Numbered from the stretch's first letter, positions 21,252 to 34,991 are shown. The stretch: DNA of 64,000 nt from Candidatus Kuenenia stuttgartensis (GCA_943329845.2 CALQFM020000010.1:16991-80990); one strand, 5' to 3'. A program made the numbers and translations. Notes: generated by a model not told the origin, from the letters alone.

Positions 21252-22513
21252 TCGCCGCCTTCGAATGGATGATGGCCGCGCGCTACCTTCGCGCCAGGCG
21301 CAAGGACGGCTTCATCTCGCTGACCGCGGTGCTGTCCGTCGTCGGCATCGTGCTCGGCGTCGCTACGCTGATCATCGTCATGTCGGTTATGAACGGCTTC
21401 CAGAACACCCTGATCAACCAGCTTCTGGGCCTGCGCGGCCACGTGCTGGTGCAGACCGCCTTTACCTCGCCGCTGCGCGACTATCAGCCGTTGGTCGACA
21501 GGATTCGCAAGGTCGAGGGCGTCAAGGACGCCCGGCCCATCGTCGAGGGCCAGGCCATGGCGGTTGGCCCGCGTCAGTCGGCGGGAGTCATGGTCCACGG
21601 CATCCGGCCCGCCGACATGGCGCGCCACGACATCGCCCGGGCCGATTCCAAGGGGCGCACCAAGATCATCGCCGGCAGCCTGGAAGATTTCACGCCCGGC
21701 GACGCCATCGTGCTGGGTACGCGGCTGGCGGATACGCTGGGCGTGCGGCCCGGCGACGTCATCACCCTGGTGTCGCCGCAGAGTACGGCGACGCCGTTCG
21801 GCTCGGCGCCGCGGATGCGCGACTACACCATCGTCGCCGTGTTCAGCGTCGGCAACGTGCTGTTCGACAGCACCTACATCTTCATGCCGTTCGAGGATGC
21901 GCAGACCTATTTCCGGCAGAAGGACCAGGCCAGCGAGATCGAGGTGGTGCTGAACGACCCACGCAAGATCGACCAGTCCATGCCGGGCATCCAGGCGGCA
22001 GCGGGCGATGGCTTCCGGCTGATCAGCTGGGAAAGCCTGAACGCGGGGCTGGTCAGTGCGCTCAAGGTCGAGCGCAACGTGATGTTCGTTATCCTGGTGC
22101 TGATCATCCTAGTCGCCGCCTTCAACATCATGTCCAGCCTGATCATGCTGGTGAAGGACAAGGGCAGGGACATCGCCGTGTTGCGCACCATCGGGGCGTC
22201 GCGCCGGTCGGTGATGAAGATCTTCATCCTGTGCGGCGGTATCCTGGGCATCAGCGGCACGGTCATCGGCTTCATCCTGGGCGTGGTGCTGCTCAATTTC
22301 CGCAACGAGATCCTCGGCGGCCTGGGCAGGCTGCTCAACACCACCTTCTTCCCGCCCGAGGTCTACGGCATTGACGGCCTTCCGGCTATGCTCGACCCAC
22401 TGGAAGTCGGCGCGGTCACCGGCATCGCCATGCTGCTCAGCCTGCTGATGACGGTCTATCCGGCGTGGCGGGCCGCGAGCCTCGATCCGGTGGAGGCGCT
22501 GCGCTATGAGTGA
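21248..22513 (+). CDS. lolC: Lipoprotein-releasing ABC transporter, permease subunit (LolC/LolE family)
   Basis: Inner-membrane permease that, with LolD, extracts outer-membrane lipoproteins and hands them to LolA. The 421 residues show one N-terminal helix ([20 protein letters not shown]), a large periplasmic domain (residues ~50-270) and three C-terminal helices typical of the MacB-like FtsX fold ([20 protein letters not shown]). [19 protein letters not shown] is the conserved cytoplasmic coupling segment. Only one permease gene is present; many alphaproteobacteria use a single permease. It overlaps lolD by eight bases. Confidence 0.93.
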   Translation: MIAAFEWMMAARYLRARRKDGFISLTAVLSVVGIVLGVATLIIVMSVMNGFQNTLINQLLGLRGHVLVQTAFTSPLRDYQPLVDRIRKVEGVKDARPIVEGQAMAVGPRQSAGVMVHGIRPADMARHDIARADSKGRTKIIAGSLEDFTPGDAIVLGTRLADTLGVRPGDVITLVSPQSTATPFGSAPRMRDYTIVAVFSVGNVLFDSTYIFMPFEDAQTYFRQKDQASEIEVVLNDPRKIDQSMPGIQAAAGDGFRLISWESLNAGLVSALKVERNVMFVILVLIILVAAFNIMSSLIMLVKDKGRDIAVLRTIGASRRSVMKIFILCGGILGISGTVIGFILGVVLLNFRNEILGGLGRLLNTTFFPPEVYGIDGLPAMLDPLEVGAVTGIAMLLSLLMTVYPAWRAASLDPVEALRYE

Positions 22514-23186
22514 CGCGGCGCTGAGGCTGGTCGATCTGCGCAAGGGCTTCGACGCGGGGCAGGGCCGCCTCGAGGTGCTGCGCGGCGCCACGGTGGAGGT
22601 GGCGCGCGGCGAGGTGATCGCGCTGCTCGGCCCGTCGGGCGCGGGCAAGTCGACCCTGCTGCACATCGCCGGCCTGCTCGAGACCGCCGACAGTGGCGAG
22701 ATCGTCCTGGCGGGCAAGTCCTGTGCGACCCTGTCCGACGGTGAACGCACCGCGATTCGCCGCGACACCGTCGGCTTCGTCTACCAGTTCCATAATTTGC
22801 TGCCCGAGTTCAGCGCCACCGACAACGTGGCGCTGCCGCAGATGGTGGCGGGCAAGTCCCAGGCCGATGCCCGCGCCCGGGCGCGGGAGCTGCTGTCACG
22901 GCTCGGCCTCGGCCAGCGCCTCGAGCACTATCCGGCGCAGCTTTCCGGTGGCGAGCAGCAGCGCGTCGCCATCTGCCGCGCCATGGCCAACAAGCCGAAG
23001 ATCCTGTTCGCCGACGAGCCTACCGGCAACCTCGACGAAGCCACTGCCGACGCGGTGTTCGCCGAACTCCTGCGGGTCGCTCGCGAGGACGGCGTCGGCG
23101 CGCTGATCGCCACCCACAACGGCGCGCTCGCCGACCGCATGGACCGGCGGATATTGCTGCATAACGGGATGATCGAGGCGGGCTGA
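22506..23186 (+). CDS. lolD: Lipoprotein-releasing ABC transporter, ATPase LolD
   Basis: ATPase partner of the upstream permease. The 226 residues have Walker A GPSGAGKST (residues ~42-50), a Q-loop VGFVYQFHNLLPEFSATDN (typical LolD/MacB wording), the ABC signature LSGGEQQR and Walker B ILFADEPTGNLD, with the switch histidine in IATHNGALADR. Translational coupling to the permease is indicated by the eight-base overlap. Confidence 0.95.
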   Translation: MSDAALRLVDLRKGFDAGQGRLEVLRGATVEVARGEVIALLGPSGAGKSTLLHIAGLLETADSGEIVLAGKSCATLSDGERTAIRRDTVGFVYQFHNLLPEFSATDNVALPQMVAGKSQADARARARELLSRLGLGQRLEHYPAQLSGGEQQRVAICRAMANKPKILFADEPTGNLDEATADAVFAELLRVAREDGVGALIATHNGALADRMDRRILLHNGMIEAG

Positions 23187-23296
23187 CTCTATCCACAGAA
23201 AACTCGCCCGTCCCAACGGACAGCGGTTGGTTGCGACTTCCGAACGCATTATCTTGTGGTCCTCGCCTGCTCCCACCCCTGATTCTGGACAGCGCC

Positions 23297-26751
<3,455 letters not shown>

Positions 26752-26752
<1 letters not shown>

Positions 26753-27513
26753 TGACCGAAACGATCCCCTTCGCCGCCACCGTCATGATGCTGCGCGACC
26801 GCCCCGGCGAGATGGAAGTGCTGATGGTGCAGCGCCACCGCGACATGAAGTTCATGGGCGGCGCGCTGGTATTCCCCGGCGGCAAGCACGATCCGGCCGA
26901 CGTGGGCGCGGCGAAGTACGCCACCTGCACGTCGGAGGACGTGGCCTTTCGCATCACCGGCATTCGCGAAGTGTTCGAGGAAACCGGCATCCTGCTGGCG
27001 CGTGAGCGCGATGGTAGCGGCTTCGTCGGCGACGCGCACCGCGACCGGATCGCCGAGCGGCACCGCAAGAAGCTCGAGAAGGGCGAGATGAACATGGTCG
27101 ACCTCGCCGAGGCCGAGAACATCGAGTTCATGACCGACCTGTTGGTGCCGTTCGCCCACTGGATCACGCCCAAGGGTGCGCCACGGCGTTACGACACCTG
27201 GTTCTATATGGTCCGTGTGCCCGAGGATCACATCCACACCCACGATGGCGGCGAGTCCGTGGACTCAGTGTGGATCAGCGCGTCGCAGGCATTGGCCGAC
27301 GAAGCCGCCAAGCTGCGCGAGATCACGTTTCCCACGCGCATGCAGCTCGCCAAGCTTGGCCGCAACAAGACGGTGGAAGCGGCGCTCGACGCGGCACGGA
27401 ACGCGACCATCGTGACCGTGCTGCCTGAAATCCTCGACGGCAAGCTGCAGATCCCGCCGGAAGCCGACTACGACATCACCGAGGAAGAGCTGACCCGCGC
27501 CCAGCATAAATAA
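26752..27513 (+). CDS. NUDIX hydrolase family protein
   Basis: A 253-residue NUDIX-fold protein. The N-terminal strand FAATVMMLRD leads to QRHRDMKFMGGALVFPGGKHD. The NUDIX helix is ITGIREVFEETGILLARE, matching REUXEEXGU, with a longer insertion between the first glycine and this helix than in MutT. That layout resembles NUDT7/NUDT19-like CoA or nucleoside-diphosphate hydrolases, but the substrate cannot be told from sequence alone. Start ATG overlaps the dnaE stop by one base, so it is probably co-transcribed. Confidence 0.85.
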
Positions 27514-27546
27514 GGCCGTCGGATCCTTCTGCAGTTCTCTACATAT

Positions 27547-27577
27547 CCGTGTCCCTTCGACAAGCTCAGGGACACGG
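27547..27577. repeat. Palindromic repeat-like element
   Basis: CCGTGTCCCT (27547-27556) and AGGGACACGG (27568-27577) form a perfect 10-base-pair stem around TCGACAAGCTC. The core CTTCGACAAGCTCAGG is a wording found in dispersed palindromic repeats of many proteobacteria. It lies between the NUDIX gene and the rpsB promoter and may also end transcription, although no T-run follows. Confidence 0.55.
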
Positions 27578-27630
27578 TGATGTTCGTGACGCGCACATGA
27601 CGAAGCTACGGGACTAAGTAGTCAAACTCC

Positions 27631-27659
27631 TTGCATCCGGTTTGCTGCCGGGCTAAATG
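27631..27659 (+). promoter_or_regulatory. Possible rpsB promoter
   Basis: TTGCAT (27631-27636), 17-base spacer, TAAATG (27654-27659). It would leave a leader of about 108 bases before rpsB that contains short self-complementary segments such as GGTG-TCGG-CACC. A fair but not decisive match. Confidence 0.4.
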
Positions 27660-27773
27660 ACCGCCCATCACACACGCAGGGGCACGGTCAAGTGTGTTGC
27701 TTGATCGGTCCGGTGTCGGCACCAGCCGGCTCTTTTCCCTGTGGCGGTTGAACCGGTAAAGGAAGGATTGCAG

Positions 27774-28628
27774 ATGGCTCTGCCTCAAGTTTCTATGCGC
27801 CAGCTCCTCGAAGCGGGCGTTCACTTCGGTCACCAGACACATCGCTGGAACCCCAAGATGGGCCCGTACATTTTCGGCGCCCGCAACAAGATCCACATCA
27901 TCGACCTGTCGGAGACGGTTCCGCTGATGAACCGCGCCCTGGTGGCGATCCGCGACATTACCGCCGGTGGTGGCCGCGTTCTGTTCGTCGGCACCAAGCG
28001 CCAGGCGGCCGACGTGGTCGCTTCCGCCGCCCGCAAGTGCGGCCAGCACTACGTCAATCACCGCTGGCTTGGCGGCATGCTGACCAACTGGAACACTATC
28101 TCCCAGTCGATCCGCCGTCTCAAGACGCTGGAAGAAGAGATGAATGGCGGCGAGAGCGGCGGCCTGACCAAGAAGGAACGCCTCAGCCTGCACCGCGAGC
28201 ACGAGAAGCTCGAGCGGTCGCTGGGCGGCATCAAGGACATGGGCGGCCTGCCCGACCTGCTGTTCGTGATCGACACCAACAAGGAAGCCATCGCCATCCA
28301 GGAAGCCAACAAGCTGGGCATCCCGGTCGCCGCCGTGGTCGACACCAACTGCAACCCGGACGGCATCGACTTTCCGATCCCGGGCAATGACGACGCGAGC
28401 CGCGCGATCCACCTGTATTGCGACATGGTGGCGTCGTCGGTGCTCGAAGGCATCCAGCGCGAGCTGGTCGCCGGTGGCGTCGACATCGGCGAATCCGAGA
28501 GCCCGGTGATCGAGGAGCTGCCCGAAGCCGAAGAGCTTCAGGCCGAACCCGACACCCAGGTCGAGCCTGAGCTTCAGGCCGATGCGCCGGCCCTCGATGA
28601 GGAACAGGCCGAAGCCGCCAACGGCTGA
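27774..28628 (+). CDS. rpsB: 30S ribosomal protein S2
   Basis: Small-subunit ribosomal protein. The 284-residue product begins [20 protein letters not shown], then [20 protein letters not shown] (signature 1), and later [11 protein letters not shown]. The start at 27774 is supported by AAGGAAGG nine bases upstream; an in-frame GTG at 27741 is rejected. The C-terminus carries an extra ~40-residue acidic tail ([19 protein letters not shown]), an extension common in alphaproteobacterial S2. It pairs with tsf as in most bacteria. Confidence 0.98.
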   Translation: MALPQVSMRQLLEAGVHFGHQTHRWNPKMGPYIFGARNKIHIIDLSETVPLMNRALVAIRDITAGGGRVLFVGTKRQAADVVASAARKCGQHYVNHRWLGGMLTNWNTISQSIRRLKTLEEEMNGGESGGLTKKERLSLHREHEKLERSLGGIKDMGGLPDLLFVIDTNKEAIAIQEANKLGIPVAAVVDTNCNPDGIDFPIPGNDDASRAIHLYCDMVASSVLEGIQRELVAGGVDIGESESPVIEELPEAEELQAEPDTQVEPELQADAPALDEEQAEAANG

Positions 28629-28657
28629 GCCGCCCATACGTTCATCGAATCGACATG

Positions 28658-28685
28658 GGGGCCGCGTAAAAACGGCCCCTATTTG
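28658..28685 (+). terminator. Hairpin between rpsB and tsf
   Basis: GGGGCCG (28658-28664) pairs with CGGCCCC (28673-28679), followed by TATTTGT. Probably an attenuating or processing hairpin that adjusts the rpsB:tsf ratio, as tsf has no other obvious promoter. Confidence 0.5.
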
Positions 28686-28717
28686 TCATAGACAACCGTT
28701 TGCAGGAAGGAACAACC

Positions 28718-29641
28718 ATGGCTGAGATCACCGCCGCCCTTGTGAAAGAGCTCCGCGAGAAGACCGGCGCCGGCATGATGGATTGCAAGAAGGCGCTGAC
28801 CGAGAACACCGGCGACCTCGAGGCGTCCATCGACTGGCTGCGCCAGAAGGGTCTGGCCGCCGCCGCGAAGAAGTCCGGCCGCGTGGCCGCCGAAGGCCTG
28901 GTCGGCGTCAGCGTCGGCGGCAATGCCGGCGCCCTGGCCGAAGTGAACTCTGAGACCGATTTCGTCGCCCGCAACGACACGTTCCAGGGGTTCGTCAAGA
29001 CCGTCGCCGATCTGGCGCTGGCCAATGACGGCAACCAGGACGTGGTGATCGCCAGCGGCTTCCCGAACGAGAGCCGCACGGTCGCCGAGCAACTGACCCA
29101 CATGATCGCCACCATCGGCGAGAACATGGCGATCCGCCGCATGGCCGCCCTCAAAGTCAGCCAGGGCGTCGTCGCCAGCTATATCCATAACCCGGTCGCG
29201 CCGGGCCTGGGCAAGATCGGCGTCATCGTGGCGCTGGAGTCGGCCGGCGACACCGGCAAGCTGGAAGCCTTCGGCCGCCAGCTGGCCATGCATATCGCCG
29301 CGGCCGCGCCGCAGTCGATCTCGACCGACGATCTGGACGCCGACCTGGTCGCCCGCGAGCGCCAGATCCTGGTGCAGCAGGCGCGCGACTCCGGCCGCGC
29401 CGAGGACATCATCCAGAAGATGGTCGATGGCCGCATGCGCAAGTTCTTCGAGGAAGTCGTGCTGCTGTCCCAGACCTGGGTGATCGACGGCGAGAGCAAG
29501 ATCGACAAGGTCGTCGCCGGCGTCGCCAAGGACCTGGGCACCGACGTCAAGGTGACCGGCTTCGTCCGCTTCGTGCTGGGCGAGGGCATCGAGAAGAACG
29601 AAGGCGACTTCGCCGCCGAAGTCGCGAGCATGGCCGGCTAA
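28718..29641 (+). CDS. tsf: Elongation factor Ts
   Basis: Guanine nucleotide exchange factor for EF-Tu. The 307 residues start [20 protein letters not shown] with MDCKKALTE (signature 1), then an Ala-rich stretch and [11 protein letters not shown] (signature 2). AGGAAGG lies about seven bases before the ATG at 28718; an in-frame TTG at 28700 falls before the RBS and is rejected. Core and dimerisation domains are complete. Confidence 0.98.
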   Translation: MAEITAALVKELREKTGAGMMDCKKALTENTGDLEASIDWLRQKGLAAAAKKSGRVAAEGLVGVSVGGNAGALAEVNSETDFVARNDTFQGFVKTVADLALANDGNQDVVIASGFPNESRTVAEQLTHMIATIGENMAIRRMAALKVSQGVVASYIHNPVAPGLGKIGVIVALESAGDTGKLEAFGRQLAMHIAAAAPQSISTDDLDADLVARERQILVQQARDSGRAEDIIQKMVDGRMRKFFEEVVLLSQTWVIDGESKIDKVVAGVAKDLGTDVKVTGFVRFVLGEGIEKNEGDFAAEVASMAG

Positions 29642-29665
29642 GGCCAGTCCATCATTGGATCGGGT

Positions 29666-29697
29666 TCCGCTTCCGGACGGCATTGTCCGGAAGCGGA
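29666..29697 (+). terminator. Perfect 13-bp hairpin after tsf
   Basis: TCCGCTTCCGGAC (29666-29678), six-base loop, GTCCGGAAGCGGA (29685-29697). There is no T-run, so it is more likely an mRNA 3'-end stabiliser or a Rho-linked barrier than a classic intrinsic terminator. Confidence 0.45.
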
Positions 29698-29822
29698 CGA
29701 TTCGGAACGCCAATTTCGACATCCACCCGTAATACGGGCTACAGTAGCCCGGCGCAGATGTTGTAAGGTGCGCGCCGCCGGTCGCGCGGCACTCCGCGCG
29801 TTGACACAAGAAGGGGAAAGCT

Positions 29823-30542
29823 GTGGCTACGCCAGGTCCATATCGCCGTGTCCTGTTGAAGGTTTCGGGCGAGGCCCTGATGGGCGACGGCTCCTACGGC
29901 ATTGATCTGGCCACCGTTGACCGCATCGCCGACGACGTAAAGGCCGTGGTCGCCTCGGGCATCCAGGTTTGCCTGGTCATCGGTGGCGGCAACATCTTTC
30001 GCGGCCTGTCGGGTGCGGCTCAGGGCATGGACCGGGCGAGCGCCGACCAGATCGGCATGCTGGCCACGGTGATGAACGCGCTGGCGATGCAGAACATCAT
30101 GGAAAACAAGGGTATGGCGACGCGGGTGCAGTCGGCCATACCAATGTCCAGCGTCTGCGAGCCCTATATCCGCCGCCGGGCGATCCGGCACATGGAAAAG
30201 GGCAGGGTGGTGATCTTCGCCGCCGGTACCGGCAACCCGTTCTTCACTACCGATACGGCGGCCGCCCTGCGCGCCGCCGAGATGCGCTGCGACGCGCTGC
30301 TGAAGGGTACCCAGGTCGACGGCGTCTACTCCGCCGACCCGAAGAAGGATCCAAATGCGATCTATCACACACACCTCAACTATCTCGAGGTGTTGTCGAA
30401 TGATCTTAAAGTGATGGATGCATCCGCCGTATCGCTGGCCCGCGAGAACGAGATCCCCATCCTGGTGTTCTCGATCCAGGATCCGGGCGGTCTCGCCCGG
30501 GTGCTGTCGGGTCAGGGCACGTTTACGACGATTGGCAAATAG
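29823..30542 (+). CDS. pyrH: UMP kinase
   Basis: Phosphorylates UMP to UDP for pyrimidine nucleotide synthesis. The 239 residues start from a GTG with AAGGGG nine bases upstream. The amino-acid-kinase fold is evident in [27 protein letters not shown], and the nucleotide loop [20 protein letters not shown]. It lies ahead of frr in the common tsf-pyrH-frr order. Confidence 0.97.
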   Translation: MATPGPYRRVLLKVSGEALMGDGSYGIDLATVDRIADDVKAVVASGIQVCLVIGGGNIFRGLSGAAQGMDRASADQIGMLATVMNALAMQNIMENKGMATRVQSAIPMSSVCEPYIRRRAIRHMEKGRVVIFAAGTGNPFFTTDTAAALRAAEMRCDALLKGTQVDGVYSADPKKDPNAIYHTHLNYLEVLSNDLKVMDASAVSLARENEIPILVFSIQDPGGLARVLSGQGTFTTIGK

Positions 30543-30550
30543 AGGTCGCC

Positions 30551-31114
30551 ATGGCTGACGAAGATATCGATCTGGACAGCATCGAACGCCGCATGAAGGG
30601 CGCGGTCGATGTACTGTCGTCCGAATTCGGTGGGCTGCGCACCGGACGCGCCTCGGCGTCGCTGCTCGACCCGATCACGGTGGATGTGTATGGCTCGGCC
30701 ATGCCGATCAACCAGGTCGGCACCGTCAGCGTACCGGAGTCGCGGATGATCACCGTCCAGGTTTGGGACCGCTCGAACGTGTCGGCCGTCGACAAGGCGA
30801 TCCGCAATTCCGGCCTTGGCCTGAACCCGTCGCCGGACGGCACCTTGATCCGCATTCCGATCCCGGAATTGAATCAGGAGCGCCGCGCCGAGCTGACAAA
30901 GGTGGCCGGGCGTTATGCCGAGCAGGCCAAGGTGGCCGTGCGCAATGTGCGGCGCGACGGCATGGACCTTCTGAAGCGGCTCGAAAAGGCCAGCGATATC
31001 AGTCAGGATGATCACAAGCTCTATGCCGATGAGATCCAGGAGATGACCGACAAGATGGTCGCTCGGATCGACGAGATGCTCGCGACCAAGGAAAAGGAGA
31101 TCATGCAGGTATAG
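30551..31114 (+). CDS. frr: Ribosome recycling factor
   Basis: Dissociates post-termination ribosomes with EF-G. The 187-residue product has the elongated three-helix domain ([35 protein letters not shown]) and domain II with PEVSR-like wording [13 protein letters not shown]. It starts nine bases after pyrH. Confidence 0.97.
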   Translation: MADEDIDLDSIERRMKGAVDVLSSEFGGLRTGRASASLLDPITVDVYGSAMPINQVGTVSVPESRMITVQVWDRSNVSAVDKAIRNSGLGLNPSPDGTLIRIPIPELNQERRAELTKVAGRYAEQAKVAVRNVRRDGMDLLKRLEKASDISQDDHKLYADEIQEMTDKMVARIDEMLATKEKEIMQV

Positions 31115-31116
31115 GC

Positions 31117-31854
31117 ATGCTGGAAGTCTCGCCCCAACAGCTCTACGAGGTCACCCCGAAGCACATCGCCATCATCATGGACGGCAATGGGCGCTGGGCG
31201 CAGGCGCGCGGACTGCCGCGCATCGCCGGGCATCGTCAGGGCGCCGAGGCGGTGCGGCGTTCCGTGGAAGCGTGCCGCGAGCTGGGCGTTTCCTACCTGA
31301 CGCTGTTCGCGTTCTCGTCCGAGAACTGGAAGCGTCCGGCAGCCGAGGTAGACGACCTGATGGGCCTGCTGCGCCTTTACCTGCGCCGCGAGATTTCCGG
31401 ACTGGCGAAGAACGATGTCAGGCTGAAGATCATCGGCGACCGCAACAAGCTGTCCGAGGACATCCGTGCCCTGATCACCGAGGGCGAGACGCGCACCCGG
31501 CAGAATGCCGGCCTGACGCTCACCATCGCCATCAGCTACGGTGCGCAGGCCGAGATCGTCAATGCCGCCAGGCTCATTGCCGCCGCCCACAAGCGCGGCG
31601 AGATCGACCTGGACGAGATCGACGAGGGCCTGTTCTCGCGTTTCCTCTACACCGAAAGCATGCCCGATCCCGACCTGGTGATCCGTACCAGCGGCGAACA
31701 GCGCCTCAGCAACTTCATGCTCTGGCAGTCGGCCTATGCCGAATTGCTGTTCATGGATGTCTACTGGCCAGACTTCGACAAGCAAGCGCTGATCAAGGCC
31801 ATCGACTCGTTCAACACGCGGGAACGGCGCTTTGGTGCAACCTCGGGCTCCTGA
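31117..31854 (+). CDS. uppS: Undecaprenyl diphosphate synthase (isoprenyl transferase)
   Basis: Makes the C55 lipid carrier precursor for peptidoglycan. The 245 residues have the catalytic loop IIMDGNGRWAQARGLPRIAG with Asp22, then HRQGAEAVRR, FAFSSENWKRP and RTSGEQRLSNFMLWQSAYAE. It starts two bases after the frr stop. Confidence 0.97.
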   Translation: MLEVSPQQLYEVTPKHIAIIMDGNGRWAQARGLPRIAGHRQGAEAVRRSVEACRELGVSYLTLFAFSSENWKRPAAEVDDLMGLLRLYLRREISGLAKNDVRLKIIGDRNKLSEDIRALITEGETRTRQNAGLTLTIAISYGAQAEIVNAARLIAAAHKRGEIDLDEIDEGLFSRFLYTESMPDPDLVIRTSGEQRLSNFMLWQSAYAELLFMDVYWPDFDKQALIKAIDSFNTRERRFGATSGS

Positions 31855-31880
31855 GCGCGTCCACGGCGAGGATTGACTGA

Positions 31881-32693
31881 TTGGCCAGCCGCTTACTCGT
31901 TCGCACCGCTTCGGCGCTGGTCATGGCGCCGGTGGCGCTGGGCGCGGCCTGGGCCGGCGGCTGGTGGTTCGCCGCGCTGATCTTCGTCATTGCGCTATAC
32001 GGCACGGTCGAATGGAACCGGATGACCGGCTCGGCCCACGCGGCATTGACCATCGTCAACGGGGTGAGCCTGGCGCTTGCGTGCATTGCGCTGCAGGACA
32101 TCGGCGGCCGATTGGCGCTGGCGTTCTTGCTGGCGGGCGTCGTGCTCGCGGCGGGGGTGGCGCTGGTGCGACGTTGGAAGCCGGCGTGGCCCGTCGCCGG
32201 GTTGCTCTATCTGGGGGCCGCCGCCGTGGCGCTGCTGTGGCTGCGGCAGTGGGGCGGCTTCCTGCTGGTGCTGTGGCTGCTGCTGGTGATCTGGGCGTCC
32301 GACACGGGAGCCTACCTGGTTGGTTCGCGGGTCGGCGGACCCAAGCTGGCGCCCCGGCTCAGCCCCAACAAGACCTGGTCCGGTCTCCTCGGCGGCTGCG
32401 TCACGGCGGGCCTGCTGTCTGCCGTGTTCGCGAAGCTCGCGGGCGGCGAGGCTGCCGCTTTCGGCTATCCTTTCGTGCAGTTCTTGGTAGGCTTTGTGCT
32501 AGCTGGCCTGTCGCAGGTCGGCGATATCGGGGAGTCGACCATCAAGCGCCGTTTCAACGTCAAGGACAGCGGAAACATCATCCCCGGCCATGGCGGCGTC
32601 CTCGACCGTGTCGACAGCCTGATTTTCACCGCGCCGCTGGTGGCGCTTTCCATCGTCCTCTTGCGTGAATTCGGTGCCCTGCCGCATGGCTGA
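31881..32693 (+). CDS. cdsA: Phosphatidate cytidylyltransferase
   Basis: Forms CDP-diacylglycerol, the precursor of all phospholipids. The 270-residue polytopic protein has the signature region WASDTGAYLVGSRVGGPKLA followed by LSPNKTWSGLLGG and, near the end, GHGGVLDRVDSLIFTAP. The start is a TTG at 31881, with GAGG ten bases upstream; an ATG at 31923 is a possible alternative that would trim the first helix. It overlaps dxr by eight bases. Confidence 0.95.
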   Translation: MASRLLVRTASALVMAPVALGAAWAGGWWFAALIFVIALYGTVEWNRMTGSAHAALTIVNGVSLALACIALQDIGGRLALAFLLAGVVLAAGVALVRRWKPAWPVAGLLYLGAAAVALLWLRQWGGFLLVLWLLLVIWASDTGAYLVGSRVGGPKLAPRLSPNKTWSGLLGGCVTAGLLSAVFAKLAGGEAAAFGYPFVQFLVGFVLAGLSQVGDIGESTIKRRFNVKDSGNIIPGHGGVLDRVDSLIFTAPLVALSIVLLREFGALPHG

Positions 32694-33864
32694 ACCTCTC
32701 AACAAGCCGGCCGTCCTTCCCCGCACGCTGACCCTGCTTGGGTCCACGGGCTCGATCGGCCTGAGTACGCTCGACCTGGTCGCTCGCAACCCGGATGCCT
32801 ATGACGTCGTCGCCTTGACCGCGCACTCGAACGTCGCGGTGCTTGCCGAGCAGGCGCGGCAGTTTCGCCCGAGAGTCGTCGCCATCGCCGATGCCGCGAA
32901 GTATCAGGAGCTGAAGGCTGCGCTGTCCGGCACCAACGTCGCCGTGCTTGCCGGTCCGCAGGGCCTGATCGAAGCCGCCAGCCTGGCTTCGGACTGGGTG
33001 ATGGCCGGTATCGTCGGTTCAGCCGGCCTGTGGCCGACGCTGGCCGCCGTGCGGCGCGGCGCCACGGTGGCGCTCGCCAACAAGGAATGCCTGGTGTGCG
33101 CGGGAGAGCTGTTCACGAAAGACGTCGCCAAATCCGGCGCCACGCTGCTGCCGGTCGATTCCGAGCACAACGCCATCTTCCAGGTGTTCGATTTCGAGCA
33201 TGCCGAGCGGGTTGAAAAGATCATCCTTACCGCGTCGGGCGGTCCGTTCCGCACCTTCACCCGCGAGCAGATGGCCCAGGTCACGCCGGCCCAGGCGGTC
33301 AAGCATCCCAACTGGTCCATGGGCGCCAAGATCTCGGTCGATTCGGCGACGCTGATGAACAAGGGGCTGGAGGCCATCGAGGCCTATCACCTGTTCCCGG
33401 TGAGCGTGGCCCAGATCGAGGTGCTGGTGCATCCGCAGTCGGTGATCCACAGCATGGTGCAGTACGTGGACGGCTCGGTTCTGGCCCAGCTTGGTTCTCC
33501 GGACATGCGCACGCCCATCGCCCACGCACTGGCCTGGCCCGACCGGATGAGTACGCCGGTCAACCGGCTGGATCTGGGGCAGGTGGGCCGGCTCGACTTC
33601 GAGGCGCCCGACCTGGACCGCTTCCCGGCGCTGCGGCTGGCGCGCGAAGCCTTGCAATGCGGGGGGGCGGCACCTACTATCCTCAACGCAGCCAACGAAG
33701 TCGCCGTGGAGGGGTTCTTGCAGGAGCGTGCTGCTTTCCTGGATATCCCTAAAATCGTCGAGAAGGTGCTGGACCGGATGGGGACGATGCCGCTCCGGGG
33801 CTGGGATGATCTCGAGGAGATCGACAGCCAGGCCAGGTCGCTCGCTAAAGCCATGCTGGCCTGA
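32686..33864 (+). CDS. dxr: 1-deoxy-D-xylulose 5-phosphate reductoisomerase
   Basis: Second step of the non-mevalonate isoprenoid pathway, making MEP with NADPH. The 392 residues have the NADPH loop LTLLGSTGSIGLSTLDLVAR, LANKECLVCAGELF and the metal and substrate residues in LLPVDSEHNAIFQ, plus SGGPFRTF. I chose the ATG at 32686 inside the end of cdsA. The clustering with uppS supplies isoprenoid precursors and uses them. Confidence 0.97.
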   Translation: MAEPLNKPAVLPRTLTLLGSTGSIGLSTLDLVARNPDAYDVVALTAHSNVAVLAEQARQFRPRVVAIADAAKYQELKAALSGTNVAVLAGPQGLIEAASLASDWVMAGIVGSAGLWPTLAAVRRGATVALANKECLVCAGELFTKDVAKSGATLLPVDSEHNAIFQVFDFEHAERVEKIILTASGGPFRTFTREQMAQVTPAQAVKHPNWSMGAKISVDSATLMNKGLEAIEAYHLFPVSVAQIEVLVHPQSVIHSMVQYVDGSVLAQLGSPDMRTPIAHALAWPDRMSTPVNRLDLGQVGRLDFEAPDLDRFPALRLAREALQCGGAAPTILNAANEVAVEGFLQERAAFLDIPKIVEKVLDRMGTMPLRGWDDLEEIDSQARSLAKAMLA

Positions 33865-33890
33865 ACCACCTCGCAGCAGCAAAGAGTTCG

Positions 33891-34991
33891 ATGGATATTC
33901 CGTTCGTAGGCACTTCGGTCGTTGCGTTCGTCGCGGTCTTTTCCGCGCTGGTGTTCTTTCACGAGCTTGGCCATTTTTGGGTCGCCCGCCGCTTCGGGAT
34001 GCGCGTCGACGTGTTCTCGATCGGCTTCGGGCCGACGCTGTGGAGCCGCAAGGACAGGCACGGCATCGAATGGCGGCTGTCCGCGGTCCCGCTGGGCGGC
34101 TTCGTGAAATTCTTCGGCGACGCTTCCGGGGCCAGCAACCAGGCGCCCGAACTGGAGCAGATGAGCGAGGCGGACCGCCGTGACTGCTTCCACTTCCGGC
34201 CGCTGCACCAGCGCGCGGCGGTGGTCGCCGCCGGGCCCATCGCCAATTTCCTGCTCGCCTTCGTGATCTTCGCGGTCATGTTCATGACCGTCGGGCAATC
34301 CTATTCCGATCCTGTCGTGGACGCAGTGCTGCCCGGTAAGCCGGCGGCAGCCGCGGGTTTCAAGCCCAACGACCGGATCCTGAAGGTGAACGGCGACGAC
34401 ATCGCCACGTTCGAGGAGTTCCGTACCCGTGTCGCCATGAGCGCGGGCAGGGAAATGTCGTTCACGGTCAAACGCGCCGACTCCATCGTGGTGCTGAAGG
34501 CGACTCCGGTGGCCGAAACCGACGGCTCGATGACGGTCGGCCGTCTCGGCCTGGCAAGCGAGCGCAAGGCGCTGGTCAAGCGCGGCCCGATGGACGCCAT
34601 GTGGCACGCGGTGCTGGAGATTCGCGATACGTCGACCATGATTTTTCGTGTCGCTGGCGAGATGATCGTTGGCCAGCGGTCGGTCAAGGATCTGGGCGGC
34701 CCGCTGAAGATCGCCGAGATATCGGGCGAGGTGGCGCAGGTCAGCCTGCTCGGGCTGGTGATGATGACCGCGGCGCTGTCGGTTAATCTCGGCCTGGTCA
34801 ACCTGTTGCCGATTCCCGTGCTGGACGGCGGCCATCTTCTCTATTATGCCTTTGAAGCCGTTCGCGGGCGTCCCTTGGCCGAGAAAATCCAGGAGTACGG
34901 CTTCCGTATGGGAATGGCGCTTGTGCTGCTGTTGATGGTCGTTGTCACGTGGAATGACCTCATCGGTATCGTATCCAGACTACAATCATAA
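33891..34991 (+). CDS. rseP: RIP metalloprotease RseP
   Basis: Site-2-type intramembrane zinc protease that cleaves anti-sigma factors and signal-peptide remnants. The 366 residues have HELGH (residues 24-28) in the first helix, a single PDZ domain (about residues 145-210, around GKPAAAAGFKPNDRILKVNG) and the second metal motif NLLPIPVLDGGHLLYY near the C-terminus. Many orthologues have two PDZ domains; here one is clear, usual for alphaproteobacteria. Directly ahead of bamA. Confidence 0.96.
   Translation: MDIPFVGTSVVAFVAVFSALVFFHELGHFWVARRFGMRVDVFSIGFGPTLWSRKDRHGIEWRLSAVPLGGFVKFFGDASGASNQAPELEQMSEADRRDCFHFRPLHQRAAVVAAGPIANFLLAFVIFAVMFMTVGQSYSDPVVDAVLPGKPAAAAGFKPNDRILKVNGDDIATFEEFRTRVAMSAGREMSFTVKRADSIVVLKATPVAETDGSMTVGRLGLASERKALVKRGPMDAMWHAVLEIRDTSTMIFRVAGEMIVGQRSVKDLGGPLKIAEISGEVAQVSLLGLVMMTAALSVNLGLVNLLPIPVLDGGHLLYYAFEAVRGRPLAEKIQEYGFRMGMALVLLLMVVVTWNDLIGIVSRLQS

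Noticed and set aside
29801..29806. Perfect TTGACA ahead of pyrH
   Set aside because: It is only 17 bases before the pyrH start codon, so no -10 element and leader could fit; treated as chance.
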